This document shows, piece after piece, positions 36,240 to 45,582 of a stretch of 64,000 nt of DNA. A program made the position numbers and the translations under genes. The notes below the pieces were generated by a model. That model worked only from the letters and a program-made list of their open reading frames with translations. It did no database searches and was not told the DNA's origin. Numbering within the stretch: the stretch's first letter is position 1; each line of letters begins with the position of its first letter. The stretch is taken from NCBI RefSeq assembly GCF_900114485.1, contig NZ_FOTF01000004.1, positions 1-64,000 of the forward strand, given 5' to 3'. This DNA is from Loktanella salsilacus (lineage in GTDB: Bacteria; Pseudomonadota; Alphaproteobacteria; Rhodobacterales; Rhodobacteraceae).

Positions 36240-38798
36240 ATGACCACCTATTCCCCCGCTGAAATCGAAGCCCGCTGGCAGGCCGCATGGTCCGCCGCCG
36301 ATGTGTTCAAGGCGGTGCGCAGCGACGACAAGCCAAAGTATTACGTGCTGGAAATGTTCCCTTATCCGTCGGGTCGCATCCACATCGGGCACGTGCGCAA
36401 CTATACGATGGGCGACGTGATCGCGCGTTATAAGATGTCCACCGGGCATAATGTGCTTCACCCGATGGGTTGGGATGCTTTCGGCATGCCGGCTGAAAAC
36501 GCGGCGATGGCCAGTGGCGGCCACCCCAAGGATTGGACCTATCAGAACATCGCCGACATGCGCGATCAGATGAAGCCGCTGGGCCTGTCGATTGATTGGT
36601 CGCGCGAATTGGCCACCTGTGATCCGGAATACTACGGTCAGCAGCAGGCGCTGTTCCTCGATTTTCTGGAAAAGGGCCTGATTTATCGCAAAAAAGCGAT
36701 CGTGAACTGGGATCCGGTCGATATGACCGTTCTGGCGAACGAGCAGGTCGAAGACGGCAAAGGCTGGCGTTCTGGCGCAGAGGTTGAGCGCCGCGAGCTG
36801 ACGCAATGGTTCTTTAAGATCTCTGACTATTCAGAAGAACTGCTTGAAGGCCTTGATGGGCTGGATGACTGGCCTGCGAAGGTCAAGCTGATGCAATCCA
36901 ACTGGATCGGCAAATCCCGTGGTTTGCAGTTCAGCTTTGGCCTAACCGATGCCCCCGATGGACACGACCGGGTAGAGGTTTACACGACCCGCCCCGACAC
37001 GCTGATGGGTGCGTCTTTTGTCGGCATCTCGCCCGATCATCCTTTGGCGAAATCGCTGGAACGCCATGACCCCGCGGTCGCAGCATTCTGCGCCGACGTG
37101 CGCAAAGGCGGCACGACCGAAGAGGCGTTGGAAAAGGCCGAAAAGCGCGGCTATGACACCGGGCTGAAAGTGCGCCACCCCTTTGACACCGCGTGGGAAT
37201 TGCCGGTCTATATCGCGAACTTCGTGTTGATGGACTACGGCACTGGCGCGATCTTTGGTTGCCCCGCACATGATCAGCGCGACTTTGAATTTGCGACGAA
37301 ATACGACTTGCCCATCACCGCGACCTTCCTTCCGTCAGAAGATGCCGAAGCGGCGCTGACCGAGGCGTATACGCCAGCGAAAACCGAAAAGGTGTTTTAC
37401 GTCAAAGGTTTCGCAGGCGAAGATTGGCAGACTGGCGCTGATGCCGTCGATGCCGCCATCGCGTTCTGTGAGGCGAATGGCGTCGGCCATGGCGTCACCA
37501 AGTTCCGTCTGCGTGATTGGGGCCTGTCCCGCCAGCGCTATTGGGGTTGCCCGATTCCGATCATCCACTGCGACACTTGCGGTGTGGTGCCAGAGGCGAA
37601 GGAAAACCTGCCCGTCGAACTGCCCTATGACGTCACCTTTGACGTCCCCGGCAACCCGCTGGACCGTCACCCGACATGGCGCAACTGCGCTTGCCCGAAA
37701 TGCGGCGCGGATGCGCGGCGCGAGACGGATACGATGGACACCTTCGTCGACTCGTCATGGTATTATGCGCGCTTTACCGCGCCGCGTGCTGATACGCCGA
37801 CGGTCCATGACGACGCCGCCTATTGGATGAACGTCGACCAATACATCGGCGGCATCGAACACGCGATTTTGCACCTGTTGTATTCCCGCTTCTTCGCCCG
37901 CGCGATGCACATGACTGGCCACCTGCCCAGCACGGCGGCCGAGCCGTTTAACGCCTTGTTCACCCAAGGTATGGTCACCCACGCGATCTATCAGACCAAG
38001 CGTCCCGATGGCCGACCCAACTATCACTACCCCGAAGAGGTCACGCTGCGCGACGGCGGTGCCTTCCTAGAGGACGGCACACAGGTCGAGGTGATCCCTT
38101 CTGCCAAGATGTCGAAGTCCAAGAATAACGTGGTCGATCCGGTCAACATCGTGCGTCAATACGGGGCCGACACCGCCCGCTGGTTCGTGCTGTCAGACAG
38201 CCCGCCGGAACGGGACGTCGAATGGACAGCCTCTGGCGCGGAAGCGACCTACAAGCATCTGGGCCGCGTCTGGCGCACCGCCAATGACATCGCGCAAAGC
38301 ACGGTTGAGGGCGCAACCGACGGTGATCAGACGCTGCTAAAAGAGATGCACCGCGCCGTGCGCGATGTGACGCTGGGAGTCGAATCCTTTGGCTTTAACG
38401 CAGCGATTGCCCGGCTTTATGCATTCACAAATGCGCTGTCGAAATCCAAAGCCAGCACATCGGCCCGCCGCCAGGCCGCGATGACGCTAGCCCAGTTGAT
38501 GGCCCCGATGACGCCGCACTTGGCCGAGGACGTCTGGTCGATGCTGGGCGGCGAAGGGCTGATCCTGCACGCCCCATGGCCGCAGCCGGACGAGGCCATG
38601 TTGGTCGACGCCGAGGTCACGCTGCCAATTCAAATCAACGGCAAGCGTAAATCGGAAATCACCGTGGCCGCCGATGCGGATGCGGCGACAGTCGAAAAAT
38701 TGGTGCTGGCGCAGGATGCCGTGCAGCGGAACCTGGATGGCGCAACGCCGAAAAAGATCATCGTTGTCCCCGGCCGGATCGTGAACATTGTTGTATAA
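36240..38798 (+). CDS. leuS: Leucyl-tRNA synthetase LeuS
   Basis: This class I enzyme attaches leucine to tRNA-Leu. The 852-residue protein has the HIGH signature in [11 protein letters not shown] (41-51), the CP1 editing domain with [15 protein letters not shown], a zinc-like insertion with CDTCGVVPE and CACPKCGAD, and the KMSKS loop in [10 protein letters not shown]. Length is normal for the family. It is followed without a gap by lptE and holA, a conserved alphaproteobacterial order. Confidence 0.98.
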   Translation: MTTYSPAEIEARWQAAWSAADVFKAVRSDDKPKYYVLEMFPYPSGRIHIGHVRNYTMGDVIARYKMSTGHNVLHPMGWDAFGMPAENAAMASGGHPKDWTYQNIADMRDQMKPLGLSIDWSRELATCDPEYYGQQQALFLDFLEKGLIYRKKAIVNWDPVDMTVLANEQVEDGKGWRSGAEVERRELTQWFFKISDYSEELLEGLDGLDDWPAKVKLMQSNWIGKSRGLQFSFGLTDAPDGHDRVEVYTTRPDTLMGASFVGISPDHPLAKSLERHDPAVAAFCADVRKGGTTEEALEKAEKRGYDTGLKVRHPFDTAWELPVYIANFVLMDYGTGAIFGCPAHDQRDFEFATKYDLPITATFLPSEDAEAALTEAYTPAKTEKVFYVKGFAGEDWQTGADAVDAAIAFCEANGVGHGVTKFRLRDWGLSRQRYWGCPIPIIHCDTCGVVPEAKENLPVELPYDVTFDVPGNPLDRHPTWRNCACPKCGADARRETDTMDTFVDSSWYYARFTAPRADTPTVHDDAAYWMNVDQYIGGIEHAILHLLYSRFFARAMHMTGHLPSTAAEPFNALFTQGMVTHAIYQTKRPDGRPNYHYPEEVTLRDGGAFLEDGTQVEVIPSAKMSKSKNNVVDPVNIVRQYGADTARWFVLSDSPPERDVEWTASGAEATYKHLGRVWRTANDIAQSTVEGATDGDQTLLKEMHRAVRDVTLGVESFGFNAAIARLYAFTNALSKSKASTSARRQAAMTLAQLMAPMTPHLAEDVWSMLGGEGLILHAPWPQPDEAMLVDAEVTLPIQINGKRKSEITVAADADAATVEKLVLAQDAVQRNLDGATPKKIIVVPGRIVNIVV

Positions 38799-39273
38799 GC
38801 TCGCCTCTCGCCGCGCAGTGCTGCTGGCCTTGATGGCGGTCGGGGCCTGCGGGTTCACGCCCGCGCTGGCTCCGGGCGGCGATATGCTTAAGTTGCGCAA
38901 TACGGTCGCGGTCAGCGCGCCGGACACCATCGCGGGATTTGCAATCCGCAGCCGGTTGATTGACCGGCTGGGGCGGGCGACGGCCCCGATCGCGACGCTC
39001 AGCGTGAACGTCGAAGAGGCGCTGGACGTTGCGGCGCAATCGCAAAGCGGCGCGACCCTACGGTATAACGTGGTTGGGGCTGCGGGCTGGCAGCTGACCG
39101 CGGCTGACGGAACAGTCTGGGGCAGCGGTCAGGTCGACGGCTTTACCAGCTACGCCGCGACGGGCTCGACTGTGGCAACGCAATCCGCTGCGACGGATGC
39201 GGTGGGGCGGCTGATGATCATTTTGGGTGACAAGGTCGTCGCGCAACTGATGCTGCTGGACCTGCCACAGTGA
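38788..39273 (+). CDS. lptE: LPS assembly lipoprotein LptE
   Basis: LptE plugs the LptD channel that inserts lipopolysaccharide in the outer membrane. The 161-residue frame starts with a lipoprotein signal ending VGACGF and shows [36 protein letters not shown] and [19 protein letters not shown], matching LptE/LPS-assembly proteins of this group. The start is one of two adjacent TTG codons at the very end of leuS, overlapping its stop. The holA GTG overlaps its own stop. Confidence 0.88.
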   Translation: MLYKLASRRAVLLALMAVGACGFTPALAPGGDMLKLRNTVAVSAPDTIAGFAIRSRLIDRLGRATAPIATLSVNVEEALDVAAQSQSGATLRYNVVGAAGWQLTAADGTVWGSGQVDGFTSYAATGSTVATQSAATDAVGRLMIILGDKVVAQLMLLDLPQ

Positions 39274-40292
39274 AGCTGACCGGGCGCAATGCAGCGGACT
39301 TTATTCGTAAGCCGCAGGCGACTCGTGCCGGGATCTTGATCTTTGGCGCTGATCCGATGCGCGTAGCCACCGCGCGGGCGCAAATTGTGAATGCATTGGT
39401 CGGACCGCAAGGCGAATCCGAAATGCGTCTGACGCGCATCGCCGCCAGCGATCTGCGCAAAGACCCCGCGCTTGTGAATGATGCAGTCAAGGCGCAAGGC
39501 TTCTTTCCCGGTCCTCGCGTCGCACTGGTCGAGGACGCGACGGACGGTTTGTCGAAACTGATGACCACCGTGCTGGAGGATTGGCGCGAAGGGGATGCGC
39601 AGTTGGTTGTGACTGCTGGTCAGCTGACTGCGAAATCGGCGCTGCGCAAGGTGTTCGAGGGGCATAGCAACAGCGTTGGGATCGCGCTTTATGACGACCC
39701 GCCCAATGCTGAGGACGTGCAGATTTTGCTAGATGCCGCCAAACTGGCGATTCCGAATCGCGACGTGATGGATGCCATTATGGCGATGGCACACAGTCTG
39801 ACCCCCGGCGATTTTCGCCAAACGATCGAAAAACTGGGCCTGTATAAGCTGGGCGATCCAGAGCCGCTCAGTGTTGCCGATGTCGCGCTGTTGGCCCCGC
39901 AGTCGGCTGATGTGGATGTCGATGATATTCTGGTGGTCGTGGCCGAGGGCAATTCCCAGATGATCGGCCCAGTGCTGCGCGACCTTTATGCGCAAGGCGT
40001 GTTGCCGATTACACTGTGCATTGGTGCGATGCGCCATTTCAGGCAGCTGCATGTCGTCGCTTCTGATCCCGGCGGCCCCGGTCAGGGTATCGGCCGTCTG
40101 CGGCCTCCTGTCTTCGGCCCGCGCCGGGACCGACTGGTGCGGCAAGCATCGCAATGGGGGCGGGATCGTTTGGAGCGCGCGATTGCGGCGCTCACGGACA
40201 CTGACCTGACCATGCGGTCAGCAAGCCATGCACCGCAGCATGCGCTGATGGAACGGACGCTGATCCGGCTTGCAATGATGGCCCGCCACTGA
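39270..40292 (+). CDS. holA: DNA polymerase III subunit delta HolA
   Basis: HolA opens the beta sliding clamp in the clamp loader. The 340-residue protein has the domain I pattern (ILIFGADPMRVATARAQIVNALVG), the LVEDATDGLSKLM strand region and RQTIEKLGLYKLGDPEPLSVADVALL in the helical lid. The start is GTG overlapping the lptE stop (GTGA). It closes the leuS-lptE-holA operon. Confidence 0.94.
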   Translation: MKLTGRNAADFIRKPQATRAGILIFGADPMRVATARAQIVNALVGPQGESEMRLTRIAASDLRKDPALVNDAVKAQGFFPGPRVALVEDATDGLSKLMTTVLEDWREGDAQLVVTAGQLTAKSALRKVFEGHSNSVGIALYDDPPNAEDVQILLDAAKLAIPNRDVMDAIMAMAHSLTPGDFRQTIEKLGLYKLGDPEPLSVADVALLAPQSADVDVDDILVVVAEGNSQMIGPVLRDLYAQGVLPITLCIGAMRHFRQLHVVASDPGGPGQGIGRLRPPVFGPRRDRLVRQASQWGRDRLERAIAALTDTDLTMRSASHAPQHALMERTLIRLAMMARH

Positions 40293-40311
40293 TCCGCGTC
40301 CGCTGCGCCGC

Positions 40312-40509
40312 TTAGTTAGCCGCCGCCAGCGCAAGTGCGGCAAGCAGGCCGACGATCACCAGATCACCTTTTGGCATAGGTGCCACCGGCTGTGTGGTAA
40401 CCTGATTTTTGGTTGCGGTTGCGGTTGTATGGCTGTCAGCCAAGGCAGCAGGCGCTGTAAGCGCTGTCATCACTGCAAGGGCCACGATACGGGACTTTTG
40501 ATGTTTCAA
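40312..40509 (-). CDS. Small secreted/membrane protein, first of a related pair
   Basis: The 65-residue frame has a signal peptide (RIVALAVMTALTAPAALA) and a T/A-rich middle. It ends with a hydrophobic helix, LVIVGLLAALALAAAN. No family is recognised. It lies 148 bases from a second small protein (40658-40861) with the same plan: signal, short linker, C-terminal GLLAAL helix. The start is supported by GGAGA upstream. Confidence 0.55.
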   Translation of the reverse strand: MKHQKSRIVALAVMTALTAPAALADSHTTATATKNQVTTQPVAPMPKGDLVIVGLLAALALAAAN

Positions 40510-40601
40510 AGGTCTCTCCAGTTTTGTGGTTGCGTGTGATGGACGGCTAACAAAGGTCCTGTTCAGATGTCAAATCAGTGCGAAAATACTTATAAGCAAA
40601 G

Positions 40602-40630
40602 AAAAAGGGCTGGCGAAACGCCAGCCCTTT
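40602..40630 (-). terminator. Terminator after the second small protein gene
   Basis: On the minus strand AAAGGGCTGGCG and CGCCAGCCCTTT form a 12-base perfect stem with a three-base loop, followed by further T residues, 28 bases after the stop of the 40658-40861 gene. Confidence 0.85.
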
Positions 40631-40657
40631 CAAATCTTGTTCTAATCCGATGAGGGA

Positions 40658-40861
40658 TTAGTAGGAGCCGGAAGCTGCGACCAGAGCGGCCAGCAGGCCC
40701 AGAACGATGTAGCCGGAGTTCACGGAACCGGTAGGTGCCATCGGTGTGTCGACGACGACAACCGGAGCTTCCATGACTTCAGGAGCCAGGCCGCCAGCGG
40801 AAGCTGCGGCACCAGTCACTGCGATTGCGGCAGCGGCTGCGAGGGTAGTGGTGATGCGCAT
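40658..40861 (-). CDS. Small secreted/membrane protein, second of a related pair
   Basis: The 67-residue frame starts with a signal peptide (MRITTTLAAAAAIAVTGAAASA), continues with GGLAPEVMEAPVVVVDTPMAP and ends in a hydrophobic helix, GYIVLGLLAALVAASGSY. Similar short proteins recur in Rhodobacterales, sometimes mislabelled; no function is known. A strong terminator follows, suggesting an abundant short transcript. ATG 40861 is chosen because the signal peptide starts there and GGAGT precedes it; an in-frame extension to 40915 is unlikely. Confidence 0.7.
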   Translation of the reverse strand: MRITTTLAAAAAIAVTGAAASAGGLAPEVMEAPVVVVDTPMAPTGSVNSGYIVLGLLAALVAASGSY

Positions 40862-41366
40862 TGTGGGTACTCCAATTAGATGCACGTTGTGGACGATCAC
40901 AAGTTGTCTATCCACGTTTTATGCCCAAAACAAGATACTTGTGAAAATCGGACAACACTGTTGCCACATCTGCACGCATCTCGCTCGGCGGAGTCCTGCT
41001 CGCAACCAGCTTACGCGCTGAGGACTTGGGTGCAATGACTTTTATTGAAACGGCAACCTATTGAATTTTAATGACTTAATCCAATTCTATGCATTGGGGG
41101 TGGTTTGGGTCGCTTAGTTTGTGTTGGCAGCGCATCCCTAATCTGGCAGCCAAGGCGATGCTGCATTGCAACAGTTCCATGCAATAAGAGTGATTAATCT
41201 CTGGGCTGTCACATGGCCGATTAACTGTTGAAATGGATTGCGCCGACGGTGTCCAAGCCAGCGTGCGGCGTTCAAAAGCCTGTGTAACAAGGCCATCGGG
41301 CCGCTTTAATAGCACGAGGAACGGCCTCTAAGCCGTTCTGATCGCAATCGAATCATTCGAATCGCG
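40862..41366. other. 505-base intergenic stretch without a supportable gene
   Basis: This stretch between two minus-strand genes is AT-richer than its surroundings. A 79-codon frame (41076-41315, minus) exists but has no ribosome site, no recognisable motif and atypical composition. GAACGGC/GCCGTTC (41319-41338) forms a seven-base stem near the end of the flavoprotein gene, without a T tract. The first about 100 bases probably hold the promoter of the small protein gene. Confidence 0.6.
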
Positions 41367-42542
41367 TCACGCGGCGATTTGGTGCAAAGCGGCGACAGCG
41401 GCGGCGCGCCCGGTCGCAAGGCAAGCGGTAATCAGGTAGCCGCCGGTGGGTGCCTCCCAATCCAGCATCTCTCCGGCGGCAAAGGTGCCGGGCTTGCTGG
41501 GCAGCATTAGGCCATCAAGCTGCGAAAAGCGCAGCCCGCCAGCGGTCGAAATCGCCTGATCAAGCGGGGCAGGGCCGCTGTGCATCATGGGTAATGCCTT
41601 TAACAACGCCGCTGTGTGGGTGGCAGGTTCAGCGCGGCGGGACATCTCGTTGAACAACGCGATTTTGACGGGCGGTAGGCGCAGCGTGGATTTCAGGATT
41701 TTGCCTAGGCTCGATTTTTGGCGTGCCGCGTCCAGCTTTTGCTGCAAGGCCGAAAGCTCGTGATCTGGCATCAAGTCCACAAAAAGGGGCGCACCATCGC
41801 GGACCGCTGCGGATACGGCATAAATACCGCCACCCTCAATCCCGTTCTGCGTAATCACCCATTCACCCCGAGAGGTCGCCTTTCCGGCATGCAAGGTCGT
41901 CGCCTTGATCGGCTGGCCAAAATAGGGGGCCATGTGGTCAGACCAATCCACGCGAAAGCCGCAGTTTGCGGGTTTGAATGGCGCGACGTCGCTGAAATGA
42001 TCGGCCCATTGCCCGTCCGAGCCGAGCCTGCGCCAGCTTGCGCCGCCGCAGGCCAAAATGGTGATGTCGGCGCTGCGCGTGACCGGCCCATCAGGCGTGT
42101 CAAAGCGCAAGGCATTGCCGTCCCAGCCCGTCCACGTCCAGCGCGTCAAAAGGGTGACGCCTTGTTGCGTCAGCCTATTCAACCACGCCCGCAAGAGTGG
42201 AGAGGCCTTCATCGCGACGGGGAACACCCGCCCTGTCGAGCCTGTAAAGACGGGTTGCCCCAACCCTTCCGCCCAAGCCGTCACCTGTGCTGGGCCAAAT
42301 TGCGCCAAGGCATCGCGCAGAGCTGGGGGCGCATCGCCAAAGGCTGCATCGAACTGAGCTGGATCTTCAATCTTGGTCAGGTTCAGGCCTGATTTTCCGG
42401 CCATCAGAAATTTGCGCCCAACGGACGGCATCTGGTCTATCACCGTGACAGCGACGCCTGAGGCGGACAAAACGTCAGCGGCCATAAGCCCGGCTGGTCC
42501 TGCACCCACGATGATTGCCGTCTTTTGGTCTGTGCCTGTCAC
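41367..42542 (-). CDS. Flavoprotein of the TIGR03862/HI0933-like family
   Basis: The 391-residue FAD-binding protein starts with AIIVGAGPAGLMAADVLSAS and continues with VGRKFLMAGKSGLNLTK, the hallmark of the HI0933/BaiN-like family; the closing GTFAAGEMLDWEAPTGGYLI fits the same group. Relatives bind FAD and possibly act on quinones or alkenes; no substrate is established here. It is the last gene of a tight three-gene operon, overlapping the hydratase stop by four bases. Confidence 0.88.
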   Translation of the reverse strand: MTGTDQKTAIIVGAGPAGLMAADVLSASGVAVTVIDQMPSVGRKFLMAGKSGLNLTKIEDPAQFDAAFGDAPPALRDALAQFGPAQVTAWAEGLGQPVFTGSTGRVFPVAMKASPLLRAWLNRLTQQGVTLLTRWTWTGWDGNALRFDTPDGPVTRSADITILACGGASWRRLGSDGQWADHFSDVAPFKPANCGFRVDWSDHMAPYFGQPIKATTLHAGKATSRGEWVITQNGIEGGGIYAVSAAVRDGAPLFVDLMPDHELSALQQKLDAARQKSSLGKILKSTLRLPPVKIALFNEMSRRAEPATHTAALLKALPMMHSGPAPLDQAISTAGGLRFSQLDGLMLPSKPGTFAAGEMLDWEAPTGGYLITACLATGRAAAVAALHQIAA

Positions 42543-43138
42543 TGCAACATTGCCTTGATCGCGCTGACATGGGTCAGATCAGCTGCCAGCGCGTCACTGC
42601 ACAAGGCTGTCGCGGCTGCCACCGGATCATCGGCAATCTGGTCGAGCAATCCGCAAGCCAAAGCGTCTTGCGCTGTCAGTTTGGCACCTGCCAAAAGGAT
42701 TAGCTTTGCCCGAGACAGGCCTGCCAGTGCGATCAGCCGTGCGGGATCACCGGGTTGGGGCAATACGCCAAGTTTCATGACAGGGTAGAACACCTTGGCC
42801 CCCGGCGCGGCGACGCGCAGATCGCAAGCAAGCGCCATACCGCAGGCACCGCCGGCAAGCGTGCCATTTAAGGCCGCGATGGTCAGGCCGGGCAGGGCGG
42901 CGATTGCGGCTGACAATTCCTCCCATAAGGGAGACGTTTTCAGCTCTGCCACATCGGCCAAATCGGCCCCGGCGCTAAACACGCGCCCGGTGCCGGTCAG
43001 GATCATCGCCTTAGCAGACCTAGCCGCGCGCACAGCGACGATCAGATCGCGCAGCATGTCGGCGGTCAGGGCGTTCGCCTTGTCCGGACGATCCAGCGTG
43101 ATGATCGCCAGATCGCCATCGCGGTCGGTCTTTATCAC
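42539..43138 (-). CDS. Enoyl-CoA hydratase/isomerase family protein
   Basis: The 199-residue protein is a short crotonase-fold member: LDRPDKANALTADML, VFSAGADLAD (oxyanion hole) and GTLAGGACGMALACDLRVA are present, but the C-terminal helical part is shorter than in typical 255-residue hydratases. The catalytic glutamate pair is not clearly conserved, so the exact reaction is uncertain. The GTG start at 43138 overlaps the SDR stop (GTGA), and its stop overlaps the flavoprotein start. Confidence 0.85.
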   Translation of the reverse strand: MIKTDRDGDLAIITLDRPDKANALTADMLRDLIVAVRAARSAKAMILTGTGRVFSAGADLADVAELKTSPLWEELSAAIAALPGLTIAALNGTLAGGACGMALACDLRVAAPGAKVFYPVMKLGVLPQPGDPARLIALAGLSRAKLILLAGAKLTAQDALACGLLDQIADDPVAAATALCSDALAADLTHVSAIKAMLQ

Positions 43139-43893
43139 GCGACGCCAACCTTTTTGCGGATGTCGTCGTCCCGCAGGGATACGTCTTTGCCAAGCCACGG
43201 ATCGGCCTCGGCGGTGCACATCCAGACCAGCGCCTGCGCGGCCCATTCGGGCGGGATATGCGCGGACCAGTCTAGCTGGGCAACAGGGCCGACGCCGGAC
43301 TGCTTGATTTCACGCTGCATGTCGGTGGCGACGGTGCCGGGCGACAGGCCAAGGATGCGCAGGCCTTTGCCGCGGTTTTCGCGGTCGGCAACTTGCGTCA
43401 GCATATACGCGCCCGCCTTGCTGGCGCAGTAGGCGGACCAGCCCTCTAGCGGGTTATGGGCGGCACCCGACGATACGGTGATGATGGTGCCCGATCCCTG
43501 CGCAATCATCGGACCCATTGCTGCGCGCATGCCGTGCATGACGCCCTTGAGGTTGATGTCGATGGCCTTGCCCCATGCCTCTGGGTCAACATGGCTAAGC
43601 GCGCCGATCGGGTCGATGACGCCAGCGTTGTTGATGACGACGTCGATCTTGCCGAAAGTTTGGATCGCGGCGTTCACGGCCTGCTCTGCCTCCCAGTAGC
43701 GGGACACGTCGCAGGGGATCGCCAGCGCTTGTTTGCCGATCTGCCCCGCAAGCTCGGTAATCTGCTCGCGGGATCGCGCAACCAAGGCGACATTGGCCCC
43801 AGCGGCAGCAAAAGCCTGCGCGGCGGCGGCCCCGATGCCGCGGCTTGCGCCTGTGATCAGAACGGTTTTACCGGTCATGTCAAAGTTTTTCAT
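43135..43893 (-). CDS. Short-chain dehydrogenase/reductase
   Basis: The 252-residue SDR has the cofactor motif TGASRGIGAAAAQAF, NNAGVIDPIG, the catalytic S in ITVSSGAAHN and YCASKAG (Y and K of the YxxxK motif). Arginine downstream of the second strand (VARSREQ) suggests NADP. The ATG at 43893 has AAGGGAG upstream. It leads the operon with the hydratase and flavoprotein; the three may act on one acyl or alcohol substrate, which is inference. Confidence 0.92.
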   Translation of the reverse strand: MKNFDMTGKTVLITGASRGIGAAAAQAFAAAGANVALVARSREQITELAGQIGKQALAIPCDVSRYWEAEQAVNAAIQTFGKIDVVINNAGVIDPIGALSHVDPEAWGKAIDINLKGVMHGMRAAMGPMIAQGSGTIITVSSGAAHNPLEGWSAYCASKAGAYMLTQVADRENRGKGLRILGLSPGTVATDMQREIKQSGVGPVAQLDWSAHIPPEWAAQALVWMCTAEADPWLGKDVSLRDDDIRKKVGVA

Positions 43894-44006
43894 CGCACTC
43901 CCTTTCGGTCCCCGGCGGGACACTTTAGCGTTGCGCCAGAATTCCCCACTTGGACCGGAACGGCAAGAGCGCCGCGCCAAAGTTCAGTCCCACAAGGATT
44001 AGTCCC

Positions 44007-45503
44007 ATGATGACATCTAAAGCACTACGCGCAAGCGCTTGCCTGACGGCAGTGATGCTTGCCCCTGCGGCACACGCCGATGTAACCGCCCAGCAGGTCT
44101 GGGACGCGTGGCAGGACAGCATGACCGAATACGCCGCATCCGCGCAGATCACGACCGGTGCGGTTGATGCGTCCGGTGACACGGTGACGGTCACCGATTT
44201 TGCCCTGAATAACGACATCGACGGCGACACGGTCAGCATGACGATCCCGCAGATCGTCTTTACTGGCGCGGGTGATGGCACTGTTGATATCACGCTGTCC
44301 GACACAGTTCCGGTTGAATTCACCACCGGTGCTGACGTCGATGTAAAGATGAGCATCAAGCAGACTGGGACTGTTATCAAGGCCAGCGGCACGCCAGAGG
44401 CGTTGAGCTATGATGTCGCAGCGGATCAATATGTCATCTCTGTCGACAAGCTAACGGGCACCGACGGCACCATCGACGGCGATATGCGTGTGGCGCTGAA
44501 TGCGGTCAAAGGCACATCGACGATGGTGACCGGCGATCTGCGCGAAAGCAGCTATGATCTGACGGCGGGCACGGTCGATCTGCTGGTCGACATTACCGCA
44601 CCGGATGCGACCTCTGTCATGATCTCGGGTAAGATTGATGGCGTTGCCAGCGCTGGCACCAGTAGCGCGCCGGTGGATCTGGACTTTACCGACCCGGCCG
44701 CGATGTTCGGCGGCGCGTATGTTGCCAAGGGTAGCTATACCAGCGGGCCTTCGGCCTACATCATCGCCGTGGATGGTACGACGACGGTGAATGGCACCGC
44801 AACCAATGGTCCGGGCACGATGTCCTATTCCGTCGGGCCAGAAGGGCTGTCCTATGATATCACAGCCACCGACGTGAATGCCGACCTGACCAGCAGCGAA
44901 ATGCCGTTCCCGTTTAAGCTGTCTGCAGCGTCCTATGGCTTTGCCATGACGACGCCGTTGGCACCAACAGATGCGCCTGTGCCGTTCAAACTGGCGCTGG
45001 ACCTGTCCGGCGTCACCGTGAACGAGGAAATCTGGGCGATGGTCGATCCGTCATCCGCCCTGCCGCATGACCCTGCGACGATCAAGCTGGACGTGACCGG
45101 CGCAGCGCAATTGGATGTGCCGCTGATGGACGCTGAACAGGCGCAGGCGCTTGCGATGGAGCCTGGCTTCCCCGGTAAGATCGAAAGCCTGTCGCTGAAC
45201 AATCTGACTGTGGATGCGGTCGGTCTGAACGTGAACGGAACCGGCGAATTCACCTTTGATAACGCCGACACGACGACCTTTCCGGGCATGCCGCGCCCCG
45301 ATGGTACGGTCACGATTGACGTGGCCGGGGCCAACGCGCTGATCGACAACCTGATCACAATGGGTCTGATCCCGGCAGAGCAGGCGATGATGCCGCGCAT
45401 GATGCTGGGTATGTTCGCAAAACCCGTCGGCGAAGACGCGGTGCAATCGGTGATCGAGGTGAAAGACGGTCAAGTCATGGCCAATGGTCAGCGCATTCGC
45501 TGA
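44007..45503 (+). CDS. DUF2125 domain-containing secreted protein
   Basis: The 498-residue protein has a signal peptide (about residues 1-25, ending PAAHA) followed by a long beta-rich chain. It is acidic and threonine-rich, with motifs such as TVTVTDFALNND, AALP-type linkers and LSLNNLTVDAVGLNVNGTGEFTF near the C-terminus. This matches DUF2125 proteins of Rhodobacterales, which are periplasmic or surface-exposed and of unknown function. The ATG at 44007 follows AAGGA. It is divergent from the SDR gene. Confidence 0.8.
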   Translation: MMTSKALRASACLTAVMLAPAAHADVTAQQVWDAWQDSMTEYAASAQITTGAVDASGDTVTVTDFALNNDIDGDTVSMTIPQIVFTGAGDGTVDITLSDTVPVEFTTGADVDVKMSIKQTGTVIKASGTPEALSYDVAADQYVISVDKLTGTDGTIDGDMRVALNAVKGTSTMVTGDLRESSYDLTAGTVDLLVDITAPDATSVMISGKIDGVASAGTSSAPVDLDFTDPAAMFGGAYVAKGSYTSGPSAYIIAVDGTTTVNGTATNGPGTMSYSVGPEGLSYDITATDVNADLTSSEMPFPFKLSAASYGFAMTTPLAPTDAPVPFKLALDLSGVTVNEEIWAMVDPSSALPHDPATIKLDVTGAAQLDVPLMDAEQAQALAMEPGFPGKIESLSLNNLTVDAVGLNVNGTGEFTFDNADTTTFPGMPRPDGTVTIDVAGANALIDNLITMGLIPAEQAMMPRMMLGMFAKPVGEDAVQSVIEVKDGQVMANGQRIR

Positions 45504-45582
45504 CCCCTGCGCGCAGCCCGTCACCTTGCGGTGCGCGGCTGCGCGGACTACCTGAATGGGCGACATAAAGGAAACCGTCCCC

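Noticed and set aside
36069-36806. Open frame antisense to the start of leuS
   Set aside because: leuS is unambiguous here; the antisense product resembles no family and begins in the coding region.
41076-41315. 79-codon frame on the minus strand
   Set aside because: It has no ribosome site, no recognised motif and cysteine/proline-rich composition unlike the neighbouring genes; listed only as intergenic.
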